Shown in pieces: positions 34,154 through 42,240 of a DNA stretch of 42,755 nt. Source of the DNA: Bacteroidia bacterium (GTDB lineage: Bacteria > Bacteroidota > Bacteroidia > Flavobacteriales_D > JAUILH01); assembly GCA_030433115.1 (NCBI GenBank), contig JAUILH010000020.1, forward strand, positions 1 through 42,755. Direction: 5' to 3'. Numbering within the stretch: the first letter of the stretch is position 1; each line of letters begins with the position of its first letter. Position numbers and translations under genes: made by a program. Under the pieces are notes generated by a model. It made no database searches and was not told where the DNA came from. It was given only the letters and a program-made list of their open reading frames with translations.

Positions 34154-37100
34154 ATGAGGGGACTTCTGGTCATATCACTCTTCCTTTTTTCTATCCATTT
34201 ATTTGGACAGCAATACAACTTTCGTCAATATAGTGTTGAACATGGCTTGCCAAGATCTAGTGTGTATGCCTTACACGAAGACAGTAGAGGTTATTTGTGG
34301 GTAGGACTTGAAGGCGGAGGTGTTGCCAAATTTAATGGGTATCACTTTGATGAAATTTCAATGATTGATGGCCTTCCGTCACAAAATGTCAGAGCCGTTA
34401 TTGAAGGAAAAAACGGGGTTATGTGGTTTGGGACTACGGAAGGACTGGTTAAATATGATAAAGGGAAACTTATAAATATCACTGAAAAAGATGGTCTGGT
34501 GCACAACTATGTCAGAACACTTTGTATTGATCATGAGGGTCGTCTATGGATAGGCACCAATGGCGGTATGAGTATCTATGATGGTGAAACCTTTTCCAAT
34601 TACCTGGCACCCGATCAAATTCCACACAAAAAAGTGCGTATCATTATCCACGATCACCTGGATCGCATTTGGGTGGGGACCAATAGTGGCGTGTTGATAT
34701 ATGAGAATGGTCAGGAAACTCACCGATTTGACATGACAAATATACTGCCGGATAATACTGTTCTGGAAATCTATGAAGACAGTCGATCAACGGTTTGGCT
34801 AGGAACCAAAAACGGAGTAGTCGCACTTGGCGAAAGTGATACGGTTATCTACGATATGTCAGACGGTCTCATCAATAATCGCATACGAGCCATTGCTGAA
34901 GATCGATTTGGTCACCTGTGGTTTGGAACCAGAACAGGGGTCAGCAGATTCGATGGAGAAGAGTTCCGCTCGTATACGGAAGAAAACAGATTAAGTCATA
35001 ATAGAATACGTGACATCCTTAAAGATTCTCGTGGAAACTTATGGTTTGCTACCTATTATGGTGGTCTGTCTAGGTACTCCGGAAACGATTTTGTGGCTTA
35101 CACTACTAAAGAAGGCCTGATCAGCGATCAAATATTTACCATTAATGAAGATGAACAACAGGATATCATTATAGGAACTTTTGATGGTGTGAGTAAAATT
35201 AAATTCAAAAATGAACTCATCGATAGTATCTGGAACGGAAGTGAAAAAACTGGTTTAATGGGAAGCAAGGTTTACTGCGCCTTTAAGGATGATAAGGACT
35301 TTTACTGGTACGGTACGGATTTCGGGATAACCATTGAAAAAGGAGGTCAACTTTGGCCCATTGGTGTAGAACAAGGCTTAGTAGCTGAAGATGTGTATAC
35401 GATTTTTGAGGACAATCGTAACCAATACTGGCTTGGCACTTCCGAAGGATTGAACCTGATTCATTTCGAATCCGTCGATGATTATCAAGTATATACGTTT
35501 CCCGAGCTAGATTCTATAGTTGATGGCACAGACGTACTCACCATTTGTCAAGATCCCTTCAAGAATATTTGGTTTGGACATAGAAATGGCAGCCTGGCTT
35601 GTTTATTACCAGATGGTAAATTCATCAAACCTAAAATCGATAAAGACATCTCTCATATTATCAACATCACACTTGCGGATGGCTTTTTATGGATTGGAAC
35701 GGACTCTAAAGGTTTATACAAACTTGAACTTCCTAAAAATGGATTTGATCAGGTTTTGCATGCAGAAAACTTAAGCATTAAGAACGGACTCAGTTCCAAT
35801 CACATCTACTCTTTCTTGAGAGACGACAAAGGCAACTATTGGTTAGGTTATGAAAACGGTTTGGATAAAATCACCCTTAACAAAGATCTAAAGATTACCC
35901 ACATCAAGCACTACAATAGAGAACATGGTTTGTACGGACAAGAGATTCATGAAAACGCCAGTTTTATGGACTCTCAAAATAGACTATGGTTCGGCACAGT
36001 TGAAGGTGCTGCAGTCTTCAACAACTCTTACGACATACTTAACGACAAAGCGCCTACACTGCACTTCAAATACATTTCCATCAAGGGTAAGGAAGAACTT
36101 TCTGTTGAGCAAAATGACGATTTTAAAAGCATCTACTTTGAAGATGAAATTCCGGATATTCTCGAGCTCCCCCACTACAAAAACACCATCAATTTCAACT
36201 TTGTTGCCATCAACCTAAGTTCTCCTGAAGGCACAAGGTACAAATGGAAATTGGAAGGCTGGGACAAAGAATGGTCTGAACCGAGCAGTCGACAATCGGT
36301 TACTTATACCAACCTACCTCCCGGCGACTATCGTTTTAGACTTATGGCCGCCAATGAAAATGGAATCTGGACTGAGCAATCCTTGGACGTTAGATTTGAA
36401 ATCAATGCCCCATTTTGGCAAAAGTGGTGGTTCATTTTATTGGCATCAGCTGCAGGATTTCTTCTTATTGTTGGCGCTATGCGATTGAGAAACAGAAAAC
36501 TACTCAATGACAAGTTGAAATTGGAAGCCCAGATTCATGAAGCCACCGAAACCATTCGAAAAGAAAAGCACGTTATTGAAGCACAAAGCAAAGAAATTGA
36601 ATTCCAAAAAGACGAACTGTCAGAAATTAACAAATCCATTACCGACAGTATCAACTATGCGCAGAGGATTCAAAAAGCCATTATGCGGCCCAATAAAAAT
36701 GCTTACAACACACTTGAAGGCAAAAATTTCATTCTGTACAAACCCAAAGACATTGTAAGCGGTGATTTTTACTGGATGAAGGATATAGATGGTTGCTCTT
36801 ATATTGCTGCAGCAGATTGCACAGGACATGGTGTTCCTGGTGCCTTCATGAGCATGATTGGTATTACCTATTTAGATCAGATCATTGGTTTGAACAAGCA
36901 ATACGATCCTGGGAAGATTCTTGGCGAGCTTAGAAACAATGTAATTGAAGCATTGAGAAACGAGAGTTCCGACAAAGCCAAGGATGGCATGGATATTTCG
37001 TTTTGCCGCATTATTTGGGAGGACATGCGCATAGAATTTGCGGGTGCCAACAACCCTATTTACATTATTAGGAACGGTGAGTTAATCGAAACTAAAGGCG

Positions 37101-37387
37101 ATAAAATGCCAGTTGGAGAGCACGTTCTTGACGATCAGCCCTTTACCACCCATGAAGCCAACATTCAAAAAGGAGACATGTTATTCCTATTCTCAGATGG
37201 CTATGCAGACCAATTTGGTGGAGAAAAAGGGAAAAAATTTATGTACCGTCGATTTAAGGAAATTCTCATAGAAAATTCTCAGAAAGACTTAGAATTTCAA
37301 AAACAACAATTGGCAGACGCCTTTGAGAATTGGAAAGCAGATCATGAACAGGTAGATGACATCCTTGTAATTGGAATTTCAATATGA
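34154..37387 (+). CDS. Propeller sensor with SpoIIE-type PP2C phosphatase
   Basis: A 1077-residue inner-membrane sensor. Order: signal peptide (LLVISLFLFSIHLFGQQ), about 14 two-component-regulator propeller repeats (about 20-660; SVEHGLPRSSVYALHEDSRG, LWFGTRTGVSRFDGEEF), a Y_Y_Y domain (about 690-755; YKWKLEGWDKEWS, YTNLPPGDYRFRL), a membrane segment (about 759-780), a coiled coil (about 785-840) and a SpoIIE/PP2C serine phosphatase domain (about 860-1075). The metal-binding acidic residues are present in SGDFYW, AADCTGHGVPGAF and LFSDGYADQFGG, so it should be active. Such proteins bind an outside ligand and dephosphorylate a cytoplasmic anti-sigma antagonist. No STAS or anti-sigma gene is adjacent. 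It overlaps the HAD gene by four bases (ATGA). Confidence 0.93.
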   Translation: MRGLLVISLFLFSIHLFGQQYNFRQYSVEHGLPRSSVYALHEDSRGYLWVGLEGGGVAKFNGYHFDEISMIDGLPSQNVRAVIEGKNGVMWFGTTEGLVKYDKGKLINITEKDGLVHNYVRTLCIDHEGRLWIGTNGGMSIYDGETFSNYLAPDQIPHKKVRIIIHDHLDRIWVGTNSGVLIYENGQETHRFDMTNILPDNTVLEIYEDSRSTVWLGTKNGVVALGESDTVIYDMSDGLINNRIRAIAEDRFGHLWFGTRTGVSRFDGEEFRSYTEENRLSHNRIRDILKDSRGNLWFATYYGGLSRYSGNDFVAYTTKEGLISDQIFTINEDEQQDIIIGTFDGVSKIKFKNELIDSIWNGSEKTGLMGSKVYCAFKDDKDFYWYGTDFGITIEKGGQLWPIGVEQGLVAEDVYTIFEDNRNQYWLGTSEGLNLIHFESVDDYQVYTFPELDSIVDGTDVLTICQDPFKNIWFGHRNGSLACLLPDGKFIKPKIDKDISHIINITLADGFLWIGTDSKGLYKLELPKNGFDQVLHAENLSIKNGLSSNHIYSFLRDDKGNYWLGYENGLDKITLNKDLKITHIKHYNREHGLYGQEIHENASFMDSQNRLWFGTVEGAAVFNNSYDILNDKAPTLHFKYISIKGKEELSVEQNDDFKSIYFEDEIPDILELPHYKNTINFNFVAINLSSPEGTRYKWKLEGWDKEWSEPSSRQSVTYTNLPPGDYRFRLMAANENGIWTEQSLDVRFEINAPFWQKWWFILLASAAGFLLIVGAMRLRNRKLLNDKLKLEAQIHEATETIRKEKHVIEAQSKEIEFQKDELSEINKSITDSINYAQRIQKAIMRPNKNAYNTLEGKNFILYKPKDIVSGDFYWMKDIDGCSYIAAADCTGHGVPGAFMSMIGITYLDQIIGLNKQYDPGKILGELRNNVIEALRNESSDKAKDGMDISFCRIIWEDMRIEFAGANNPIYIIRNGELIETKGDKMPVGEHVLDDQPFTTHEANIQKGDMLFLFSDGYADQFGGEKGKKFMYRRFKEILIENSQKDLEFQKQQLADAFENWKADHEQVDDILVIGISI

Positions 37388-38037
37388 TTGAAGCAGTTAT
37401 TTTTGACATGGACGGGATCATCATTGATTCTGAACCGTTTTGGAGGCAAGCAGAAATTGATGTCTTCAAAGGCGTGGACATTCATTTAACGGAAGCCGAT
37501 TGTCTCAAAACGCTTGGGTTTAGAATTGATGAAGTTGAAGACTACTGGTTTGAAAGACAGCCATGGCCCAATAGACAGCGCGGAGAGATTTCTGAAAAAA
37601 TCGTTGATCAAATGGTGCACTACATTTCAACGGAAGGCAAAGCCATGGATGGTGTGTACCATGCCCTTGATCTATTTAAATCTATGAATCTCCCTATGGC
37701 CGTAGCCAGTTCTTCGCATATGCGCTTGATCCATGCGGTAATTAAAAGGTTGAATATAGAGCCTTACTTTGAGATTTTATGTTCAGCTGAAAATGAAGAA
37801 TTTGGGAAACCTCATCCAGCTGTCTTCATTTCTGCTGCAAAAGCCTTAAACGTAGCACCTAATAAATGTTTGATCATTGAAGATTCTCCTAGCGGGGTAA
37901 TTGCGGCAAGGGCGTCAAAAGCCAAGGTGATTGCTATTCCGGAGGCACTCAATAAGGATAGGGCTGAGATGGGGATTGCAGATATAACTTTATCGAGCTT
38001 GTTGGACCTGAATTCTAAGCTTATAGATTCTATTTAG
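37384..38037 (+). CDS. HAD-superfamily sugar-phosphate phosphatase
   Basis: A 217-residue haloacid-dehalogenase-type phosphatase resembling the hexitol/2-deoxyglucose-6-phosphatase group (YniC/HxpB). Motif I is FDMDGIIIDSEPFW with the nucleophile D8 and general acid D10; motif II is AVASSS; motif III is the Lys in FGKPHPAVF; motif IV is IEDSPSGVIAA. A helical cap (about 15-85) is of the C1 type. All catalytic residues are present. The exact substrate cannot be fixed from sequence. Its start overlaps the stop of the SpoIIE sensor by four bases (ATGA), indicating translational coupling with a second phosphatase of a different class. It converges on the glycosyltransferase, overlapping by eight bases. 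Confidence 0.9.
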   Translation: MIEAVIFDMDGIIIDSEPFWRQAEIDVFKGVDIHLTEADCLKTLGFRIDEVEDYWFERQPWPNRQRGEISEKIVDQMVHYISTEGKAMDGVYHALDLFKSMNLPMAVASSSHMRLIHAVIKRLNIEPYFEILCSAENEEFGKPHPAVFISAAKALNVAPNKCLIIEDSPSGVIAARASKAKVIAIPEALNKDRAEMGIADITLSSLLDLNSKLIDSI

Positions 38038-39136
38038 TCGCTATTTTTTGAAAGAAATCCAGGTGCTTTTGAGCCACTATTTTCCAAGTAAAATTGTCCT
38101 TTACCCGTTGAAATGATGATTCGGATTTGGCAGTCTTTTCCTCTGCAGATGCATGATAAAAATCGAGTATGGCTTGTTTTAATTCAACCACACTATTCTT
38201 TGTAATCAGGTAGCCATTTGACTCATCAACTAACTCTGCAGTAGCACCTACATCAGATACAATAATGGGCAAAGATTTACTCATGGCCTCAAGCACAACG
38301 GTTGGCATCCCCTCAAACAAAGTAGGAAAAACAAAAGCATGGCTATCTTTATACAATTGAACCAGATCCTCATCAGAAATAAACCCCCAATATTTTACAT
38401 TATCGATCACATGATTCTGAGTGTAGTGATCATAGAGAGGCCCTTTTCCAGCTAAATCATAGCTTATTTTACCCTGATAGCCTTCATTATTCAATTCTTC
38501 GATTGCTTGAATGAGAATATGGATTCCTTTATTGTGTGCGAATCTCGCAACAAACATAAGTCTTAAAGGTCCGTTTTGAAGCGTAAAATCCTTTTCAATT
38601 TTCTGATCAACTATTGTGGCATTTGGCAGAACTACCAACTTATCTTTACCAATAACCTCCGACAAAATATCTGTTAACCTTCCTCCCAATGAGACCACTG
38701 CCCTGCTCGACTTAAAAATCTTCTTAAAAACCCTTTTAAAAGGAATGGCAATGACTTTGTCCTTAAATCCAATTGCCTGGTATGGCTCCAAACCATGAGG
38801 ATTGACAATTAACCTATCCGAGAACGTTTCACTTTTGTACCAAACGGACAATCCTTGAGAATAAATAATATCGTATTCTCCTTTGAGCAATTCCTCATAC
38901 ATCCTGACAGAATAGGCCCGGCATTCTCTGAGGTAATTCTTTTTCACATCAATACCTGGCACTAAGATTTCCTGAATATTCTTAAATCCTTCAAACAAAT
39001 GGTCATCATGTGGATGAAACACAACAATTTCCAATTCCGAATACTTTGCGAGTGCTTCAATCAACAAACGTGAATGCCTTTGCATTCCACCAACCGCCTT
39101 GGGAAAGATGCCGTCAGTGCAAAATGCAATCCTCAT
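38030..39136 (-). CDS. Family 4 glycosyltransferase
   Basis: A 368-residue cytoplasmic or membrane-associated GT-B glycosyltransferase. The N-terminal Rossmann domain begins IAFCTDGIFPKAVGGMQRHS, with the Gly-rich GGMQRH loop that binds the acceptor. The C-terminal donor domain (about 190-350) begins LRLMFVARFAHNKGIHIL and contains the EX7E motif in LFEGMPTVVLEAMSKSLPII, typical of GT4 enzymes. The donor and acceptor sugars are unknown. Its ATG overlaps the stop of the epimerase by four bases (ATGA), so it is translationally coupled and probably uses a product of that pathway. It is the last gene of a three-gene glycan group read leftward. Confidence 0.92.
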   Translation of the reverse strand: MRIAFCTDGIFPKAVGGMQRHSRLLIEALAKYSELEIVVFHPHDDHLFEGFKNIQEILVPGIDVKKNYLRECRAYSVRMYEELLKGEYDIIYSQGLSVWYKSETFSDRLIVNPHGLEPYQAIGFKDKVIAIPFKRVFKKIFKSSRAVVSLGGRLTDILSEVIGKDKLVVLPNATIVDQKIEKDFTLQNGPLRLMFVARFAHNKGIHILIQAIEELNNEGYQGKISYDLAGKGPLYDHYTQNHVIDNVKYWGFISDEDLVQLYKDSHAFVFPTLFEGMPTVVLEAMSKSLPIIVSDVGATAELVDESNGYLITKNSVVELKQAILDFYHASAEEKTAKSESSFQRVKDNFTWKIVAQKHLDFFQKIATK

Positions 39137-40044
39137 TGAATCAAGGTTTTGATACCTTCATCAATTCCCCACTCAGGCTCCCAGCCAGTGATAGACTTTA
39201 GTTTGGAAACATCCGCAAGCAAATGCATTCTGTCAGTTTTACGAACCCTTTTAGGATCAATTTCAATCTCCACCTTCTCTCCCAATTGTCTTTCAAAAGC
39301 CTGAACAATTTCTCTTACCGAGTATTCAATTCCTCTTCCCAGATTAAAAGTATCCAAGCCTTTCATATCACTCATCATTAACAAGCGAACCGCTCTGGCC
39401 ATGTCATAAGTATGGATAAAATCTCTTTTGGGTTCTAGATTACCAAGTTGAATGCTCCTTTTTCCATTATTAATCTGTGCCTGAATTTCTGGTATTAAAT
39501 GAGGATTGGTTTCATTGGGACCGAATGCATTGAAAAAACGACAAATCACTGTATCAATGCCACTCTCCAAATGGAACATCTTGCATAGATGTTCTCCGGT
39601 TAGTTTTGACAAACCATAGATATCGAGCGGCCCCACCGGATGCTCTTCGGTGACTGCTTCATCATAAATGGGATACACTGCTGCAGTGGAAGCAAAAAAC
39701 AGACGTTTCACAGAACCACATGCCTGAGTTGCATCCAGAACATTGATGGTTCCGGAGATATTAATATCTGAAGACATGTAAGGATTCTCATTACAAAAAG
39801 GAATAAAGTGAATTGCAGCCAGGTGAATCACCCAGTCCGGCTGAACGTCATTTATTTTTTTGAGTATTGATGAGCGATCTCGGATATCTAATTGAAAAAA
39901 GTGATCATCCGGAACCTCAGAGATAAACTGCCTATTGCCGAAAGATAAATCATCAATCACAAAAATCTCATGATCTCTTGTCAGTTCTCTAATAACGGCC
40001 GATCCGATAAATCCTGCGCCTCCTGTGATGATTACTTTTCCCAT
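39133..40044 (-). CDS. NAD-dependent nucleotide-sugar epimerase/dehydratase
   Basis: A 303-residue extended short-chain dehydrogenase/reductase. The cofactor-binding GGAGFIG motif is at residues 8-14, followed by DDLSFGN, and the catalytic Y143xxxK147 is in YGLSKLTG, with the partner Ser/Thr in FASTAAVY. RFFNAFGPNETNPHLIPE and the FNLGRG near the end are typical of UDP-sugar 4-epimerases. The reaction is most likely a UDP-hexose epimerisation, but a dehydratase or reductase cannot be excluded. It lies 92 bases after the FkbM gene and overlaps the glycosyltransferase. A 12-base palindrome lies upstream. Confidence 0.9.
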   Translation of the reverse strand: MGKVIITGGAGFIGSAVIRELTRDHEIFVIDDLSFGNRQFISEVPDDHFFQLDIRDRSSILKKINDVQPDWVIHLAAIHFIPFCNENPYMSSDINISGTINVLDATQACGSVKRLFFASTAAVYPIYDEAVTEEHPVGPLDIYGLSKLTGEHLCKMFHLESGIDTVICRFFNAFGPNETNPHLIPEIQAQINNGKRSIQLGNLEPKRDFIHTYDMARAVRLLMMSDMKGLDTFNLGRGIEYSVREIVQAFERQLGEKVEIEIDPKRVRKTDRMHLLADVSKLKSITGWEPEWGIDEGIKTLIQ

Positions 40045-40136
40045 TTTATTTTTCCTTCTTGTAAAAGTATAATTCTTTGCTACACAATATTGTGGATTAT
40101 TGATGAGTAATTAACATTCACTGTTGAATGGTCTAT

Positions 40137-40970
40137 TTATTCCGATTTCATAAAAAAGACGTTGTCTGCGTAGTCTTCTGGCAAATCAGAATATTGATGT
40201 ATTTGCTTTAGTTTAAACGGCCAGGATTTTGGCAAGAAAGCCTTATATCCCAATTCAAACATCAATTCGAACAAAGATTTTGCGTCATCTCCGGCAGCTT
40301 CAAGATGTTTCTGAATTACTTCTACTACCACCATACACTTGGGAGATTTTTTGAGTATTTCTTTTGCCCCCTTCAAAACCTTCAGTTCTCCCCCTTCAAC
40401 ATCAATTTTTAGAAGATCAATGTGATCAATTTGTTTAGAATCGCAGTAATCATCCAGTCTAACAATTTGAATATCTTCAGTTCCGGCATTGTTATACTCA
40501 TCCACATAGATAGATGCCCCAGATTTTTTGTTCCCAAACTTAATCTTTAGGGTTTCTGGCTTTTCCCCCACTCCGTTTTGATTAAATGAAATGATCTTAA
40601 ATCCATTGAGATCAGCATTTTTCTTTAATAAATTAAAATTATATTCGAGCGGTTCAAATGCGTGAATGGATGCCTCAGGGTACAATTTTGCCAGATTGAT
40701 TGAGTATAATCCGATATTGGCTCCACAGTCAAAAATCACAGGGTTTTCCGTGTGTCTCAAACAAGTTTTTATTTGATTGAAAGTATTGACTTCAGGAATA
40801 TCATACAGATAGATGTTTTTCATTAAGTACTGATCCAAATGAAGTTCGAATTTAGCGCCAAGGCGATTCTTGTAAAGCATGGTGCCTTCGGGTATTTTCA
40901 CTCTTGAAGCTAATTTGCTTTTTCCAAATGAAAACGGAAATTTACGGAGGTATGACAGAGTAAGCGACAT
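40137..40970 (-). CDS. FkbM family methyltransferase
   Basis: A 277-residue S-adenosylmethionine-dependent methyltransferase of the FkbM family, which typically O-methylates sugars or polyketides. The SAM-binding motif I is VIFDCGANIGLYSINLAK (about 77-94) and the acidic strand IHAFEPLEYNFNLLKKN follows it. The family's signature segment DLLKIDVEGGELKVLKGA is near residue 200. The N-terminal 60 residues carry a basic segment but no clear membrane helix. In the context of the neighbouring glycosyltransferases it probably methylates a surface glycan, which is inference. It is the first gene of the leftward glycan group. Confidence 0.9.
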   Translation of the reverse strand: MSLTLSYLRKFPFSFGKSKLASRVKIPEGTMLYKNRLGAKFELHLDQYLMKNIYLYDIPEVNTFNQIKTCLRHTENPVIFDCGANIGLYSINLAKLYPEASIHAFEPLEYNFNLLKKNADLNGFKIISFNQNGVGEKPETLKIKFGNKKSGASIYVDEYNNAGTEDIQIVRLDDYCDSKQIDHIDLLKIDVEGGELKVLKGAKEILKKSPKCMVVVEVIQKHLEAAGDDAKSLFELMFELGYKAFLPKSWPFKLKQIHQYSDLPEDYADNVFFMKSE

Positions 40971-41062
40971 CCAAATCGGTAATAATTCACTACAAATAAA
41001 GGAATTTGAACAAGAAAGTCAAAAGAACGTCCCCACTCCCTGCTGCTAAAGGTCATCAAGTA

Positions 41063-41092
41063 TTTGTAACTGACTGATAGTTTTTATATTTG
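41063..41092 (+). promoter_or_regulatory. Near-consensus promoter of the second glycosyltransferase gene
   Basis: TTTG (41063-41066), 18 bases, then TATATTTG (41085-41092) match the Bacteroidota consensus, with a spacer one base shorter than 19. The -7 box ends nine bases before the ATG at 41102, so the leader would be only a few bases long. Confidence 0.65.
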
Positions 41093-41101
41093 AACCTCAG
41101 C

Positions 41102-42232
41102 ATGAAAAAAAGCATCAAAGTTGGCACCAACGCTTTAAGTTATCTGGAAGAACGAAATTTTTCCGGTTTGCCATACAATGAAGACATCACTTTTCACAAA
41201 CTTAACGACCTCTATAAAATATACAATCACTTGTTGTTTAAGATAAGAGGCAAGGTTAATCCTGATTATCAATATAGTTTTAGGGACTTTGGACTAAATA
41301 GCAGTGTAGATTTGTTTCACTTTTTTTCTTCCATATATTTTGGGAAGAAACCATGGTTTGTGACCTCCAGCGTACCAATTCCCAGGTGGACCAAGAATCA
41401 TGAAATGGGTATTTCCCCTCTTCTAAGAGAGAACTGCAAGGGCATTTTATTGCTCAGTGAAAACTGTAAAAAAAGGCAATTAAGCAAACTCGATGAACTT
41501 AATTTATATGACCGAAGAATTGAAGATAAGATTCAAATCATTCCTCCGTCTCAGAAGACTTTAATCAAATCATACAACCATAAAATTCTGAACAACGAAA
41601 AAATAGTTTTCACACTTATTGGTCACCAGATTTTAATAAAAGGAGGATTAGAAGTCGTTAGAACTTTTGTCAGACTTCAGGAAAAATTTCCAGATCGTTT
41701 TGAGGTCCATATCGTTTCATTGCTCCACAAATCTGGTTTTCTAGACTACGACAACAGCAAGGAGGATATCGATGAAATTAAACGAACTATGTCTCAACAC
41801 AACTTCTTTATTCATACACCTCAAATGGATAATCAATCGGTGATTGATTTATTAAAACGTACACACGTATCACTGCTCCCTTCACATGGTGATTCATACG
41901 GTTATTCCGTTTTAGAGGCACAAGCTTGTGCATGTCCAGTTATATCAACCAATATTTCGGCACTACCTGAATCAAACAATGGTGATTTAGGCTGGATGCT
42001 TGAAGTTCCAACCATTAATAATGGACGAGCAGATGTTTACACAACTAAGGAAAGATTAAGATTTTCGGAGTTTCTTGAAGAGCAGTTATATCACACCATA
42101 AGCCAAATTCTTGAAACCCCATCAATCATAAAAGTGAAAGGCCAGGCTTCTTTAGAAAAAATCAGGCTTAAACATTCGCCAGACGACAGAGCAAATACAA
42201 TCAAAAATCTTTATCTTGGCGCTCTCAATTAA
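41102..42232 (+). CDS. Glycosyltransferase (GT4-like)
   Basis: A 376-residue protein with a GT-B-like C-terminal half: IVFTLIGHQILIKGGLEVVR begins the donor domain and HVSLLPSHGDSYGYSVLEAQACACPVI carries the EX7E-type motif region. The N-terminal half (about 1-180) does not show the usual Gly-rich acceptor loop; instead it has SSVDLFHFFSSIYFG and VTSSVPIPRW. The donor is unknown and retained activity is likely but unproven. ATG 41102 is chosen over TTG 41090, in agreement with the promoter. It is divergent from the FkbM gene and is followed eight bases later by the truncated epimerase, so both probably belong to the same surface-glycan pathway. Confidence 0.85.
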   Translation: MKKSIKVGTNALSYLEERNFSGLPYNEDITFHKLNDLYKIYNHLLFKIRGKVNPDYQYSFRDFGLNSSVDLFHFFSSIYFGKKPWFVTSSVPIPRWTKNHEMGISPLLRENCKGILLLSENCKKRQLSKLDELNLYDRRIEDKIQIIPPSQKTLIKSYNHKILNNEKIVFTLIGHQILIKGGLEVVRTFVRLQEKFPDRFEVHIVSLLHKSGFLDYDNSKEDIDEIKRTMSQHNFFIHTPQMDNQSVIDLLKRTHVSLLPSHGDSYGYSVLEAQACACPVISTNISALPESNNGDLGWMLEVPTINNGRADVYTTKERLRFSEFLEEQLYHTISQILETPSIIKVKGQASLEKIRLKHSPDDRANTIKNLYLGALN

Positions 42233-42240
42233 TTGATTAA

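Noticed and set aside
40114..40129. Hairpin CATTCA/TGAATG after the FkbM gene as a terminator
   Set aside because: The stem has only six weak pairs and no T-run follows.
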